Assembly: GCF_042679565.1 (NCBI RefSeq)
Contig: NZ_JBHTMY010000001.1
Location: 186,001 to 250,000, forward strand
Length of the DNA: 64,000 bases
Reading direction: 5' to 3'
DNA from: Namhaeicola litoreus
GTDB lineage: Bacteria; Bacteroidota; Bacteroidia; Flavobacteriales; Flavobacteriaceae
This document shows, one piece after another, positions 18,290-27,816 of the stretch. Each line of letters begins with the position of its first letter. Within the stretch, counting starts at the first letter, position 1. Position numbers and translations under genes: made by a program. The notes beneath the pieces are model-generated. The model did no database searches. It was not told the origin of the DNA and saw nothing but the letters and a program-made list of their open reading frames with translations.

Positions 18290-18513
18290 TCTCAGTTAAT
18301 AATTGATAACGTTACTATTTATTATTTCAGAAAGTTCAAAGTCCAGAATATTGGATACTGAAATAAGATCACAAAAGTGATCATTGTGCAAGGGAGTTGT
18401 TTTTATCTGAGGGGAATAAAATGACAAACGAAACACAAAAAGCAAATACATTGAAATATTAAGCTATTTTAATTTGCACCAAGACCTGATACCAAAAAGT
18501 ATCAGGTCTTTTT
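18290..18513 (+). ncRNA. Candidate small structured transcript
   Basis: Between the kinase and gyrB (554 bases) there is no full-size gene. A TACATTTG -7-like box (18282-18289) is followed by several small hairpins, including the perfect GATCAC-AAAA-GTGATC (18367-18382). A good Shine-Dalgarno GAGGGG lies 6 bases before an ATG at 18421 (a 13-codon frame, MTNETQKANTLKY). A very strong terminator follows. No convincing -33 element was found. This could be a small RNA or an mRNA for a very short peptide; its identity is unknown. Confidence 0.4.
18481..18513 (+). terminator. Strong intrinsic terminator
   Basis: AAGACCTGATAC (18481-18492) and GTATCAGGTCTT (18499-18510) form a perfect 12-bp stem around a 6-base loop, with a T run at the 3' side (18509-18513). 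It ends whatever transcript crosses the region after the kinase gene. Confidence 0.9.
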
Positions 18514-18598
18514 CTTTAGAAATAACTTAGATTTAGGTTAGAGATTTACATCTCTTATAAAAATTATTAGAATAAATCCTTTGATTTTTATGCGCTAA

Positions 18599-18626
18599 AA
18601 AAAAGCCTGTTTCCCCAGGCTTTTTT
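18599..18626. terminator. Bidirectional terminator-like hairpin before gyrB
   Basis: AAAAAAGCCTG (18599-18609) pairs with CAGGCTTTTTT (18616-18626). A second terminator only 86 bases after the first suggests strict insulation of gyrB, or a second short transcript in between. The interval contains a small GAGAT-TTAC-ATCTC hairpin (18541-18554). Confidence 0.8.
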
Positions 18627-18740
18627 CATTGAGATTTAAAGAATTCTTTAAATATAAAAACTATAAATTTTTTACGAACATTTGTTAATAACTTCACTTG
18701 ATTAACCTTAAAATCAACCCCTACAAACACTGTGTTTTGT

Positions 18741-18748
18741 TATATTTG
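18741..18748 (+). promoter_or_regulatory. -7 box upstream of gyrB
   Basis: TATATTTG, 37 bases before the gyrB ATG, matches TAnnTTTG. No clear TTTG was found at the expected -33 distance. Confidence 0.55.
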
Positions 18749-18785
18749 TACTTTCTAAAAAGTAGAGAAAATAATTATTGAAATT

Positions 18786-20726
18786 ATGAGCGAAGAAGCA
18801 AAAAAAGATCAATATTCAGCGGATAGTATTCAGGCCTTAGAAGGAATGGAACATGTGAGGATGAGACCCTCGATGTATATCGGTGATGTAAGTTCAAGAG
18901 GTTTGCACCATTTGGTCTACGAAGTGGTAGATAACTCCATTGACGAAGCTATGGCTGGGTATTGCTCTCAAATTGATGTTATAATTAACGAAGACAACTC
19001 AATTACAGTTAAAGATAATGGACGGGGTATTCCTGTTGGTTTGCATAAAAAAGAAGGCGTTTCTGCTCTTCAAGTAGTAATGACTAAAATTGGTGCCGGC
19101 GGTAAATTTGACAAAGACTCATATAAAGTGTCAGGTGGTTTGCACGGTGTTGGTGTATCATGTGTAAATGCACTTTCAAATCATCTTACAGCAACTGTAG
19201 AAAGAGAGGGGAAAATTTGGCAACAAGAATATGAAAAAGGAAAAGCACTTTATCCCGTAAAGGTAATTGGAGAATCAGATAAAACCGGAACAGAGGTTAC
19301 CTTCTGGGCCGACGATACAATTTTTCAAACGGACATTGTTTTTAGTTACGATATTCTCGCTGCAAGACTGAGGGAATTGTCTTATTTGAACCAGGGAGTG
19401 AAAATAACACTCACAGATAAAAGACATAAAGACGATGAAGGTAATTTTATTCATGAAGAGTTTTTTAGTGAAGAAGGTCTAAAAGAATTTGTTCGTTACC
19501 TAGACTCAACGAGAGAACAACTTACGGCTGATGTAATTAGTATGGAAGGAGAGAAAAATGGTATACCCGTAGAAGTTGCCATGGTTTACAATACCTCTTT
19601 CAACGAAAATCTGCACTCTTATGTCAATAATATCAATACACATGAAGGTGGTACACACCTTTCTGGTTTTAGAAGAGGATTGACGAACACCTTAAAAAAA
19701 TACGCGGAGACTTCAGGTTTATTGAGTAAATTGAAGTTTGAGATCTCTGGTGATGACTTCCGTGAGGGCTTAACGGCCATCATTTCTGTCAAAGTTGCTG
19801 AACCTCAATTTGAGGGACAAACAAAGACCAAATTAGGTAACAGAGATGTGACATCAGCGGTGAGTCAGGCAGTAAGTGAAATGCTGACTGATTATTTAGA
19901 AGAAAATCCTAACGACGCAAAAATCATTGTTCAGAAAGTGATACTTGCTGCTCAGGCGAGACATGCTGCAAATAAGGCGCGTGAAATGGTGCAGCGTAAA
20001 ACGGTGATGCATGGTGGTGGTTTGCCCGGAAAATTATCTGATTGTGCTTGGAGTGATCCCGAAAAATGTGAAATTTTCCTTGTTGAGGGAGACTCTGCAG
20101 GTGGAACTGCCAAGCAGGGACGCGACAGAAACTTTCAAGCCATTCTGCCCTTGAGGGGTAAAATATTGAACGTTGAAAAGGCTATGCAACATAAAGTTTT
20201 TGAAAACGAAGAGATCAAAAACATGTACACTGCCTTAGGTGTATCTATTGGTACAGAAGAAGATCCTAGAGCTTTAAACCTTTCCAAATTGAGATATCAC
20301 AAAATTGTGATTATGTGTGATGCCGATGTTGATGGAAGCCATATTGCGACTTTGATACTCACTTTCTTCTTCAGATACATGCGAGAACTAGTTGAAAATG
20401 GAAATATTTACATCGCTGCACCGCCACTTTACTTGGTAAAGAAAGGAGCAAAAAAAGAATATGCTTGGAACGACAAGCAACGTGATAAGCTTCTTGATGC
20501 TTTTGGTAGCGGCGCCTCTATTCAGCGATATAAGGGTCTTGGAGAAATGAATGCAGAACAATTATGGGATACAACTATGAATCCTGAATTTAGAACCATG
20601 CGTCAGGTTTCAATTGAAAATGGAACTGAAGCAGACAGGGTCTTTTCTATGCTTATGGGTGATGATGTGCCACCTCGAAGAGAATTTATCGAAAAAAATG
20701 CCGTTTACGCAAACATAGATATATAG
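18786..20726 (+). CDS. gyrB: DNA gyrase subunit B
   Basis: This is the ATPase subunit of gyrase, which introduces negative supercoils together with GyrA. The protein is 646 aa, the short form without the proteobacterial C-terminal insert. The GHKL ATPase shows EVVDNSIDEA, DNGRGIPVG and GGLHGVG. The TOPRIM domain shows EGDSAGG and the metal-binding D-x-D in CDADVDGSHI. The QRYKGLGEMN signature is near the C-terminus. Domain order and the IxMGxDVPPRREFIE ending are typical of GyrB rather than ParE. gyrA is not in the window. Confidence 0.97.
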   Translation: MSEEAKKDQYSADSIQALEGMEHVRMRPSMYIGDVSSRGLHHLVYEVVDNSIDEAMAGYCSQIDVIINEDNSITVKDNGRGIPVGLHKKEGVSALQVVMTKIGAGGKFDKDSYKVSGGLHGVGVSCVNALSNHLTATVEREGKIWQQEYEKGKALYPVKVIGESDKTGTEVTFWADDTIFQTDIVFSYDILAARLRELSYLNQGVKITLTDKRHKDDEGNFIHEEFFSEEGLKEFVRYLDSTREQLTADVISMEGEKNGIPVEVAMVYNTSFNENLHSYVNNINTHEGGTHLSGFRRGLTNTLKKYAETSGLLSKLKFEISGDDFREGLTAIISVKVAEPQFEGQTKTKLGNRDVTSAVSQAVSEMLTDYLEENPNDAKIIVQKVILAAQARHAANKAREMVQRKTVMHGGGLPGKLSDCAWSDPEKCEIFLVEGDSAGGTAKQGRDRNFQAILPLRGKILNVEKAMQHKVFENEEIKNMYTALGVSIGTEEDPRALNLSKLRYHKIVIMCDADVDGSHIATLILTFFFRYMRELVENGNIYIAAPPLYLVKKGAKKEYAWNDKQRDKLLDAFGSGASIQRYKGLGEMNAEQLWDTTMNPEFRTMRQVSIENGTEADRVFSMLMGDDVPPRREFIEKNAVYANIDI

Positions 20727-20745
20727 TAATTTTAAATAAATAAAA

Positions 20746-21666
20746 ATGAAAGTAACAGTAGTAGGAGCAGGTGCAGTAGGTGCGAGTTGTGCCGAATATA
20801 TTGCCATTAAAGATTTCGCTTCTGAAGTAGTATTAGTAGATATCAAAGAAGATTTTGCCGAAGGAAAAGCCATGGATTTGATGCAATGCGCTTCATTAAA
20901 TGGATTCGACACTAAAATATCTGGAGCCACCAATGATTATTCAAAAACAGCCAATAGCGATATTGCCGTAATCACCAGTGGTATTCCAAGAAAACCAGGG
21001 ATGACTCGCGAAGAGTTAATCGGTATCAATGCTGGAATCGTTAAAACCGTAGCAGAAAACTTATTAAAACATTCTCCTAACGCAATTCTTATTGTTGTAA
21101 GTAACCCGATGGATACGATGGCTTATTTAGCTCATAAAGCTACCGGATTACCAAAAAACAGAATTATAGGAATGGGTGGAGCCCTAGACAGTGCAAGGTT
21201 TAAATACAGACTTTCCGAAGCTTTAGGTTGTCCAACTTCTGATGTAGATGGAATGGTGATAGGTGGACATAGTGATACAGGAATGATTCCACTAACCAGA
21301 TTGGCAGTAAGAAACAGCATTCCGGTTTCAAAATTCTTATCTGAAGAAAAACTAAATGAAGTAAAAGAAGCTACGAAAGTAGGTGGTGCAACTTTGACAA
21401 AAATGCTCGGAACAAGTGCGTGGTACGCTCCAGGAGCAGCTGTATCTGCTATGGTTCAAGCCATTGCATGTGATCAAAAGAAAATGTTCCCTTGTTCAGC
21501 TCTTCTAGATGGCGAATACGGCTTGAAAGATATTTCTATCGGAGTTCCTTGTATTATAGGTAAAAACGGTATCGAAAAAATTGTTGAAATCGATCTAACA
21601 GATGCGGAAAAGGCCAACCTGAAGGAGAGTGCTGATGCAGTACGTGTAGTTAATGGATTGTTGTAA
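20746..21666 (+). CDS. mdh: Malate dehydrogenase
   Basis: This NAD-dependent enzyme interconverts malate and oxaloacetate in the TCA cycle. The protein is 306 aa, of the lactate-dehydrogenase-like class found in Bacteroidota. The Rossmann start is VTVVGAGAVGASCA, the cofactor-specifying Asp is in LVDIKED, and substrate arginines are in ITSGIPRKPGMTRE. The catalytic His is in VIGGHSD. It lies 19 bases after gyrB in the same direction and is closed by a terminator, so the two may share a transcript. Confidence 0.95.
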   Translation: MKVTVVGAGAVGASCAEYIAIKDFASEVVLVDIKEDFAEGKAMDLMQCASLNGFDTKISGATNDYSKTANSDIAVITSGIPRKPGMTREELIGINAGIVKTVAENLLKHSPNAILIVVSNPMDTMAYLAHKATGLPKNRIIGMGGALDSARFKYRLSEALGCPTSDVDGMVIGGHSDTGMIPLTRLAVRNSIPVSKFLSEEKLNEVKEATKVGGATLTKMLGTSAWYAPGAAVSAMVQAIACDQKKMFPCSALLDGEYGLKDISIGVPCIIGKNGIEKIVEIDLTDAEKANLKESADAVRVVNGLL

Positions 21667-21682
21667 AATAATTTTATTTATC

Positions 21683-21715
21683 AAAAAAAAAGAGGCTTTA
21701 AAAGCCTCTTTTTTT
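21683..21715. terminator. Bidirectional terminator between mdh and fhs
   Basis: A run of A residues, AGAGGCTT, a short loop, AAGCCTCT and a long T run form a hairpin with A/T tracts on both sides. It serves the convergent genes mdh and fhs, and abuts the fhs stop codon. Confidence 0.92.
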
Positions 21716-23383
21716 TTAGGATAGTCCTGAAATTCTACCGTCCCTATCAATCTTCATTTTTTCACTTGCTGGTTGTCCTGGTAACCCGGGCATACGCATC
21801 ATGACACCCAAAATTGGTATGATGAATTTTGCTCCTGAAGCGATTTCTATTTCTCTTACTGTGATTACAAAATCTCTTGGCCTTCCTCTTAAACTTTCAT
21901 TATCTGAAAAAGATTTTTGAGTTTTGGCCATGCAAATTGCAAAGTTTTGGAATCCAAGTTTTTCTATTCTATTTAAATTGAGTTTTGCTTTTTTATCATA
22001 ATCCACACCGCTAGCTCCATATATTTCTTTGGCTATTTTTTCTATTTTCTCTTTCACTGGCATATCCCAATTATATAATGGCTTAAAACTTGATGGTTTG
22101 TTTTCAACAACATCTATTACGGCTTTTGCAAGATCTTCGGCTCCTTTTCCTCCTTTTGCCCAACCCTCAAATAAAACAGCTTGAATATCTAATTGTGCAC
22201 ATTGATGTTTTACAATTTCTATTTCTTCTGAAGTGTCATTTGAAAAAGCATTGATGGCAACAACAGGTTCAACATTAAATTTTCTGATATTCTCAATATG
22301 CTTTTCAACATTTACAAAACCCGTTTTTACAAAATCCGTATTGGGTTGATTAATTTGATTAGGTTCTGCCCCTCCATGATGACGAAGTGCTTTGATGGTA
22401 ACGACCAATACAACGGCCTTTGGCTTTAATCCCGAGGCCACACATTTTATATCAAAGAATTTCTCAGCACCCAAATCTGCCCCGAAACCAGCTTCTGTAA
22501 CAACATAATCCGATAAAGACATGCCCATTTTGGTAGCTATTATTGTATTCGTTCCCTGAGCGATATTGGCAAAAGGTCCTCCATGAATAATGGCCGGATT
22601 TTTTTCTAAAGTTTGTACCAAATTTGGTTTAATCGCATCTCTCAACAAAATAGCCATAGCATCTTCAGCTCTTAAATCTCTGGCAAATACAGGCTTTTTA
22701 TCGAAAGTAAAACCTACAATAATATCTCCTAGCCGCTTTTTAAGGTCTTCTAAACCGGTTGCCATACACAAAATAGCCATGACTTCAGAAGCCGGTGTAA
22801 TGTTAAATCCATCTTCTCTTGGAATTCCATTTTGAGAACCTCCTAATCCGACAATTATATTCCGCAATGACCTATCATTCATATCAATTACCCTTTTCCA
22901 GAGAATAGTTCTAGGGTCTAAATTTAAGGTACATGGGCATTGCAAATTATTATCAATCAAGGCAGCAAGTAAATTATTGGCCTTTTCTACGGCATTAAAA
23001 TCTCCTGTAAAATGTAAATTTATATCCTCCATGGGGACTACCTGAGAATATCCTCCACCGGCTGCACCTCCCTTAATTCCAAAAACAGGCCCAAGAGACG
23101 GTTCTCGCAATACAACGGTAGTTAGTTTCCCAATTCTATTTAATCCTTCAGACAAACCTATAGAAACAGTGGTTTTTCCTTCACCTGATGGGGTTGGTGT
23201 CAATGCAGTCACTAAAACCAAATTGCTATTCTTTACTTTAGCCTCATCAATTAAATCTAAAGGCAGTTTTGCTTTATATTTTCCAAAAAGCTCCAAATCA
23301 TCTTCGTCAACCTTCAATTTGTGTGCTATATCCTTAATGGGCAACATGCTGTTTTTTTGTGCAATTTCAATATCTGTAAACAT
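21716..23383 (-). CDS. fhs: Formate--tetrahydrofolate ligase
   Basis: This enzyme makes 10-formyl-THF from formate, THF and ATP in one-carbon metabolism. The protein is 555 aa, normal for the family. The P-loop TPSGEGKTT is near residue 65. KGGAAGGGYSQV, TEAGFGADLG and the C-terminal GVMMRMPGLPG motif are all typical. It stands alone on the minus strand, convergent with mdh and divergent from secDF. Confidence 0.97.
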   Translation of the reverse strand: MFTDIEIAQKNSMLPIKDIAHKLKVDEDDLELFGKYKAKLPLDLIDEAKVKNSNLVLVTALTPTPSGEGKTTVSIGLSEGLNRIGKLTTVVLREPSLGPVFGIKGGAAGGGYSQVVPMEDINLHFTGDFNAVEKANNLLAALIDNNLQCPCTLNLDPRTILWKRVIDMNDRSLRNIIVGLGGSQNGIPREDGFNITPASEVMAILCMATGLEDLKKRLGDIIVGFTFDKKPVFARDLRAEDAMAILLRDAIKPNLVQTLEKNPAIIHGGPFANIAQGTNTIIATKMGMSLSDYVVTEAGFGADLGAEKFFDIKCVASGLKPKAVVLVVTIKALRHHGGAEPNQINQPNTDFVKTGFVNVEKHIENIRKFNVEPVVAINAFSNDTSEEIEIVKHQCAQLDIQAVLFEGWAKGGKGAEDLAKAVIDVVENKPSSFKPLYNWDMPVKEKIEKIAKEIYGASGVDYDKKAKLNLNRIEKLGFQNFAICMAKTQKSFSDNESLRGRPRDFVITVREIEIASGAKFIIPILGVMMRMPGLPGQPASEKMKIDRDGRISGLS

Positions 23384-23495
23384 CCTTTTTTACATTTTAT
23401 ACACACGAATTTAGTTAAAAAAAATGGTTTTTAATCTTCTGAAAAACAGCGCAGGAATCAGTTGCGATTTTTCTTTCAAACCTAAATTAAATCAG

Positions 23496-23503
23496 TATAT
23501 TTG
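23496..23503 (+). promoter_or_regulatory. -7 box upstream of secDF
   Basis: TATATTTG followed by CGCG, 38 bases before the secDF ATG. It is a consensus TAnnTTTG element; the -33 element is not clear. Confidence 0.6.
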
Positions 23504-23540
23504 CGCGTTTAAAAAATTTATGGATTAAAAATTAGTGATA

Positions 23541-26516
23541 ATGCAAAACAAAGGTCTTATTAGAACTTTTGCAATTTTGTTTAGTTTAGTTTGTCTTTAC
23601 CAGCTGTCCTTTACATATTTTGCAAAAAATGTAGAGAAAGATGCCGAAGCCTATGCACAAAACAATTCTACAGCAAATAGCTTAGACGAAAAAGCCCAAT
23701 TACAGAGAAATTATTTGGATTCTATTGCCAATGTTCCTGTCTTGAATTTAGGCTTTGCCGACTACACCTACAATGAGTTAAAAGAAAAAGAAATCAATCT
23801 TGGTCTTGACTTAAAAGGGGGAATCAATGCGATTCTTGAAGTTTCTGTGAGGGATATTTTGTATGGACTTTCAAACAAATCAACAAATCCTGTATTTAAT
23901 GAAGCGCTAAACGCAGCTACTGCCGCGCAAAGAGATAGTGATAAAGATTATTTATCTCTTTTCTTTGATGCTTTTGAAAATGCCAGCAAGGGAACTGTAA
24001 AGCTTGGAGACCCAAGTATTTTCGGTAATAAATCTTTAAAAGATAAGATCAACTTTAAAATGTCTGACGAAGAGGTAAAGCCTCTATTGAAAACAGAAGT
24101 TGAAGGATCTATCAATACTGCTTTTGAAGTATTGAGAAGTCGTATAGATAGATTTGGCGTTACTTCACCAAGTATCCAGCGAATTGGTGAAACAGGTAGA
24201 ATTTTGATCGAATTACCAGGTGCCAAAGATATAGACCGTGTTAGAAAATTATTACAAAGTACTGCAGAATTGCAATTTTGGGAAGTTTACACTAATCAAG
24301 AAATGTCTCAATTTTTGATCAATGCAAACGGCGTTTTGGCAACTATGGTTGAACAAGAAACAAGTCAGCAAGCAGATTCAACAAAAATTGAAAATGAAAT
24401 TGACGAGTTATTGGGTGAAGTGAAAGACTCTATCGATCCGATGTCAGCAAATCCTTTGTTCAGTGTTTTAATGCCAAATATTCCTCAATCAGCTAACCAA
24501 TTGAGTTCGGTTGTTGGATCTGCATCTGTTTCAGACACTGCAAAAATCAATGGTTATTTATCACAAAAAGAAGTGCGTAACTTATTGCCTTCAGAAATGA
24601 AATATGCTAAATTCTTATGGGATCACAAACCTATAGAGAATACTGAGGTAATTAACCTTTACGCCATTAAATCAAACAGAGACGATATTGCTCCGATTCA
24701 AGGGGATGTTATTTCTGACGCTGCTCAAGTTTTTGATCAATTAGGCGCCAACCCCGAAGTAACTATGTCAATGAATTCGGTTGGGACAAAACAATGGGCG
24801 AAAATGACCTCTGAAAATGTGGGGAAATTCGTTGCAGTTGTACTTGACGATTTCGTTTACTCTGCTCCTCGTGTGAACGACGCAATTACTGGTGGCAGAA
24901 CTTCTATTACAGGACAGTTTTCTATTGAAGAAGCACAGGATTTAGCCAATGCACTAAAATCTGGTAAATTGCCTGCTGCGGCACGTATCATACAATCTGA
25001 TGTCGTTGGTCCTTCTTTAGGTAAAGAAGCAATTCACTCGGGAACAGTATCATTTATTATCGCTCTGATCTTGGTGTTGTTATGGATGATTTTCTATTAC
25101 GGAAAAGCCGGAATTTTCTCAGATATTGCTTTGGTACTGAATATTCTTTTCATCTTTGGAACATTAGCCTCATTTGGCGCTGTACTAACACTGCCTGGTA
25201 TTGCGGGTATTGTGTTAACCATTGGTATGGCGGTTGATGCTAACGTGCTAATTTATGAGAGAATTAAAGAAGAACTTTCTATTGGAAAGCATCTGAAAGA
25301 GGCTATTGATGATGGATTTAGCAATGCCTTATCTTCTATTTTAGATGCGAACATTACAACCTTATTAACTGGTATTATCCTTTATATTTTTGGAACCGGT
25401 CCGGTAAAAGGTTTCGCTACAACCTTGATGATCGGTATCGTTACCTCTTTATTTGCAGCTATTTTCATCACAAGATTATTGTTGGAATGGTATGTAAGAA
25501 ATGGAAACAAACTTACTTTCAACACTACGATTACTAAAAATTGGTTTACTAATTTCAACATCGATTTCTTGAAAAAGAGAAAAATGGCCTATATCATCTC
25601 AGGTACCATCCTAATTTTGGGTATTGGTTCACTGTTGACAAACGGTTTAAATTATGGAGTTGATTTTAAAGGAGGTAGAACTTACACTGTTAGATTTGAT
25701 GATGCCGTAAGTGCTCCAGAAGTTGCTGCAAGCTTAAAAGATGCTTTTGGAAGTTCTCCAGAAGTGAAAACTTTCGGAAATGCCAGTCAGTTAAAAATTA
25801 CGACAAAATATAAAATTGATGATACAGATTTGGGTGTTGATGATGAAATTCAAAATCTGCTTTACACAAATCTAAAACCTTACTTACCCGCTGATATCAG
25901 TTACGACCAATTTAAAGGAGCTGATAACGAAGGAAATATTGGTATTGTTCAATCGATAAAAGTAGGACCGACAATTGCAGACGACATCAAGCAGGCGGCA
26001 ATCTTTGCGATTATCGGAGCACTTATCGTTGTGTTCTTATATATCTTATTGCGATTCAGAAAATGGCAATATAGTTTAGGTGCGGTAGCTGCGGTTTTCC
26101 ATGATGTATTAATTGTACTCGCCATATTCTCTATTTTCTATAAGGTACTTCCTTTTGATATGGAAATAGACCAGTCATTTATAGCAGCGATCTTAACTGT
26201 TGTAGGTTATTCTTTGAATGACACCGTGGTAATTTTTGACAGAATTCGTGAATTTGCAAAGGTACACAGCGGATGGCCTTTCAATAAAATTGTAAATACT
26301 GCCTTAAATAGTACAATAGGAAGAACATTAAATACATCTATGACGACATTAATCGTATTGTTAGCCATCTTTTTCTTCGGAGGAGATTCTATCAAAGGCT
26401 TTATGTTTGCCTTAATCGTAGGTGTGGTTGTAGGTACTTATTCATCTCTTTTTGTAGCAACACCAATTATGTATGATGCTACTAAAGATAAAGACACACC
26501 AAGTAAAAAAGGTTAA
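23541..26516 (+). CDS. secDF: Protein translocase subunits SecD and SecF, fused
   Basis: This single 991-aa polypeptide carries both SecD and SecF, the proton-driven partners of SecYEG, as is usual in Bacteroidota. The SecD part has TM1 (about 10-28), a large periplasmic region with LGLDLKGG (D1 motif) and SRIDRFGV, and a membrane block ending near residue 665 with AVDANVLIYERIKEE. The SecF part starts near 685, with GVDFKGG, and ends with SLNDTVVIFDRIRE. The ATG at 23541 is preferred over a GTG two codons upstream. The gene is followed by a clear terminator. Confidence 0.97.
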   Translation: MQNKGLIRTFAILFSLVCLYQLSFTYFAKNVEKDAEAYAQNNSTANSLDEKAQLQRNYLDSIANVPVLNLGFADYTYNELKEKEINLGLDLKGGINAILEVSVRDILYGLSNKSTNPVFNEALNAATAAQRDSDKDYLSLFFDAFENASKGTVKLGDPSIFGNKSLKDKINFKMSDEEVKPLLKTEVEGSINTAFEVLRSRIDRFGVTSPSIQRIGETGRILIELPGAKDIDRVRKLLQSTAELQFWEVYTNQEMSQFLINANGVLATMVEQETSQQADSTKIENEIDELLGEVKDSIDPMSANPLFSVLMPNIPQSANQLSSVVGSASVSDTAKINGYLSQKEVRNLLPSEMKYAKFLWDHKPIENTEVINLYAIKSNRDDIAPIQGDVISDAAQVFDQLGANPEVTMSMNSVGTKQWAKMTSENVGKFVAVVLDDFVYSAPRVNDAITGGRTSITGQFSIEEAQDLANALKSGKLPAAARIIQSDVVGPSLGKEAIHSGTVSFIIALILVLLWMIFYYGKAGIFSDIALVLNILFIFGTLASFGAVLTLPGIAGIVLTIGMAVDANVLIYERIKEELSIGKHLKEAIDDGFSNALSSILDANITTLLTGIILYIFGTGPVKGFATTLMIGIVTSLFAAIFITRLLLEWYVRNGNKLTFNTTITKNWFTNFNIDFLKKRKMAYIISGTILILGIGSLLTNGLNYGVDFKGGRTYTVRFDDAVSAPEVAASLKDAFGSSPEVKTFGNASQLKITTKYKIDDTDLGVDDEIQNLLYTNLKPYLPADISYDQFKGADNEGNIGIVQSIKVGPTIADDIKQAAIFAIIGALIVVFLYILLRFRKWQYSLGAVAAVFHDVLIVLAIFSIFYKVLPFDMEIDQSFIAAILTVVGYSLNDTVVIFDRIREFAKVHSGWPFNKIVNTALNSTIGRTLNTSMTTLIVLLAIFFFGGDSIKGFMFALIVGVVVGTYSSLFVATPIMYDATKDKDTPSKKG

Positions 26517-26534
26517 TTTACTTTTTAAATAATT

Positions 26535-26576
26535 AAAAGCCTTTTTGATTAATCGTCAAAAAGGCTTTTCTTTTTT
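26535..26576 (+). terminator. Terminator after secDF
   Basis: AAAAGCCTTTTTGA (26535-26548) pairs with TCAAAAAGGCTTTT (26556-26569), a 14-bp stem, followed by C and six T residues. Confidence 0.92.
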
Positions 26577-26592
26577 AGGCATGAATTATTTT

Positions 26593-26600
26593 TACCTTTG
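26593..26600 (+). promoter_or_regulatory. -7 box upstream of hpt
   Basis: TACCTTTG, 14 bases before the hpt ATG, matches TAnnTTTG. The 5' leader would be very short. Confidence 0.6.
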
Positions 26601-26614
26601 CAAAAATTAAAACA

Positions 26615-27154
26615 ATGGAACAGATCACCATACATAATTTACCATTTAAACCTTTTGTAACCTCCGATAAAATTGCCAAAACAAATGCGTTTTTAGCAAA
26701 AAGAATCGCTGAGGATTTGGGTCCTGATGAAGAACCTGTTTTTGTAGGAATTTTAAACGGATCTTTTATGTTCGTTTCTGATTTTATAAGAAATTATCCT
26801 CATCCTTGTCATGTATCATTCGTGAAGCTCTCTTCGTACAAAAGTCTTGACTCTACAGGCGTAATAAAAAAACTGATCGGCATAAATGAAGATCTTACCA
26901 ATAAAACTGTTATCATCTTAGAAGATATAATCGATACCGGTACAACACTTGAAGAGATCTATCGAATTTTTAACGAGCAAAATCTAAAACAACTTAAAAT
27001 TGCTACACTCTTTTTTAAGCCCGAAGCTTATAAAAAAGAATTACCTATAGATTATGTAGGCCTGGAAATTGAAGACAAATTTATTGTTGGTTATGGGTTA
27101 GATTTTGATGGTCTCGGAAGAAATCTACCCGATGTATATCAAATTGACAAATAG
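26615..27154 (+). CDS. hpt: Hypoxanthine phosphoribosyltransferase
   Basis: This purine-salvage enzyme converts hypoxanthine (and often guanine) with PRPP to the nucleotide. The protein is 179 aa. The PRPP-binding motif VIILEDIIDTGTTL lies at about residues 95-108, and the base-binding Lys and flanking GILNGSFMF loop are typical. The C-terminal VGLEIEDKFIVGYGLDFDG is the HPRT hallmark. It has its own promoter and stands next to adk, giving a small nucleotide-metabolism cluster. Confidence 0.95.
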   Translation: MEQITIHNLPFKPFVTSDKIAKTNAFLAKRIAEDLGPDEEPVFVGILNGSFMFVSDFIRNYPHPCHVSFVKLSSYKSLDSTGVIKKLIGINEDLTNKTVIILEDIIDTGTTLEEIYRIFNEQNLKQLKIATLFFKPEAYKKELPIDYVGLEIEDKFIVGYGLDFDGLGRNLPDVYQIDK

Positions 27155-27173
27155 CCTGTTCTATTTTTTAAAA

Positions 27174-27203
27174 TTGACAACTAAAAACATTGTCGTATTT
27201 TTG
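27174..27203 (+). promoter_or_regulatory. Promoter of adk
   Basis: TTG (27174-27176), a 19-base spacer, then TATTTTTG (27196-27203). This is a good match to the Bacteroidota -33/-7 pattern, 30 bases before the adk ATG. Confidence 0.7.
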
Positions 27204-27233
27204 TAAACCTAAATTCAAAACAACTAATTAAAA

Positions 27234-27806
27234 ATGAAAAACATCGTTTTATTTGGTCCTCCAGGAGCAGGAAAAGGAACGCAAGCAGAATTATTAAGAG
27301 ATCGTTATAAACTTGTCCATATCTCTACCGGAGATGTTTTTAGGTATAACATTAAAAATCAAACTGAATTAGGGAAATTAGCACAGAGCTATATCGATAA
27401 TGGAGATTTGGTACCTGACGAAGTTACCATTCATATGCTTATCGCAGAAGTAGAGAAAAACCCAGATGCCAAGGGCTTTATTTTCGATGGTTTCCCGAGA
27501 ACCGAATCTCAAGCCATCGCTTTAGACGAATTTCTGGCCAAAAAAAACAGTGGAATTAATGCGATGATTGCTCTGGAAGTACCTGAAAACTTGCTGGTAG
27601 AGCGCATTTTACTCAGAGGAAAAAGCAGTGGAAGATCTGACGATCAAGACGAATCAAAGATTAGAAATCGATTTAAAGAATACCAAACTAAAACAGCTGT
27701 GTTACAAGATTTTTACCAAAAACAGCAAAAATACTTCGGTATAAACGGCGTAGGGTCCATCGAAGATATTACCCTGAGATTACAAAAGGTAATCGACCAA
27801 CTTTAA
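27234..27806 (+). CDS. adk: Adenylate kinase
   Basis: This enzyme interconverts ATP + AMP and 2 ADP. The protein is 190 aa. The P-loop is GPPGAGKGTQ (7-16), AMP binding is seen in STGDVFR, and GFIFDGFPRTESQA carries the family signature. The LID is short (RGKSSGRSDDQDE), without the zinc-binding insert of the 214-aa type. It precedes obg by 10 bases in the same direction, so the two are probably co-transcribed. Confidence 0.96.
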   Translation: MKNIVLFGPPGAGKGTQAELLRDRYKLVHISTGDVFRYNIKNQTELGKLAQSYIDNGDLVPDEVTIHMLIAEVEKNPDAKGFIFDGFPRTESQAIALDEFLAKKNSGINAMIALEVPENLLVERILLRGKSSGRSDDQDESKIRNRFKEYQTKTAVLQDFYQKQQKYFGINGVGSIEDITLRLQKVIDQL

Positions 27807-27816
27807 TAAACCCCAA

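Noticed and set aside
18421..18462. 13-codon frame with a well-spaced Shine-Dalgarno before the terminator at 18481
   Set aside because: Too short to claim as a gene and without regulatory codons; kept only as part of the candidate transcript description.
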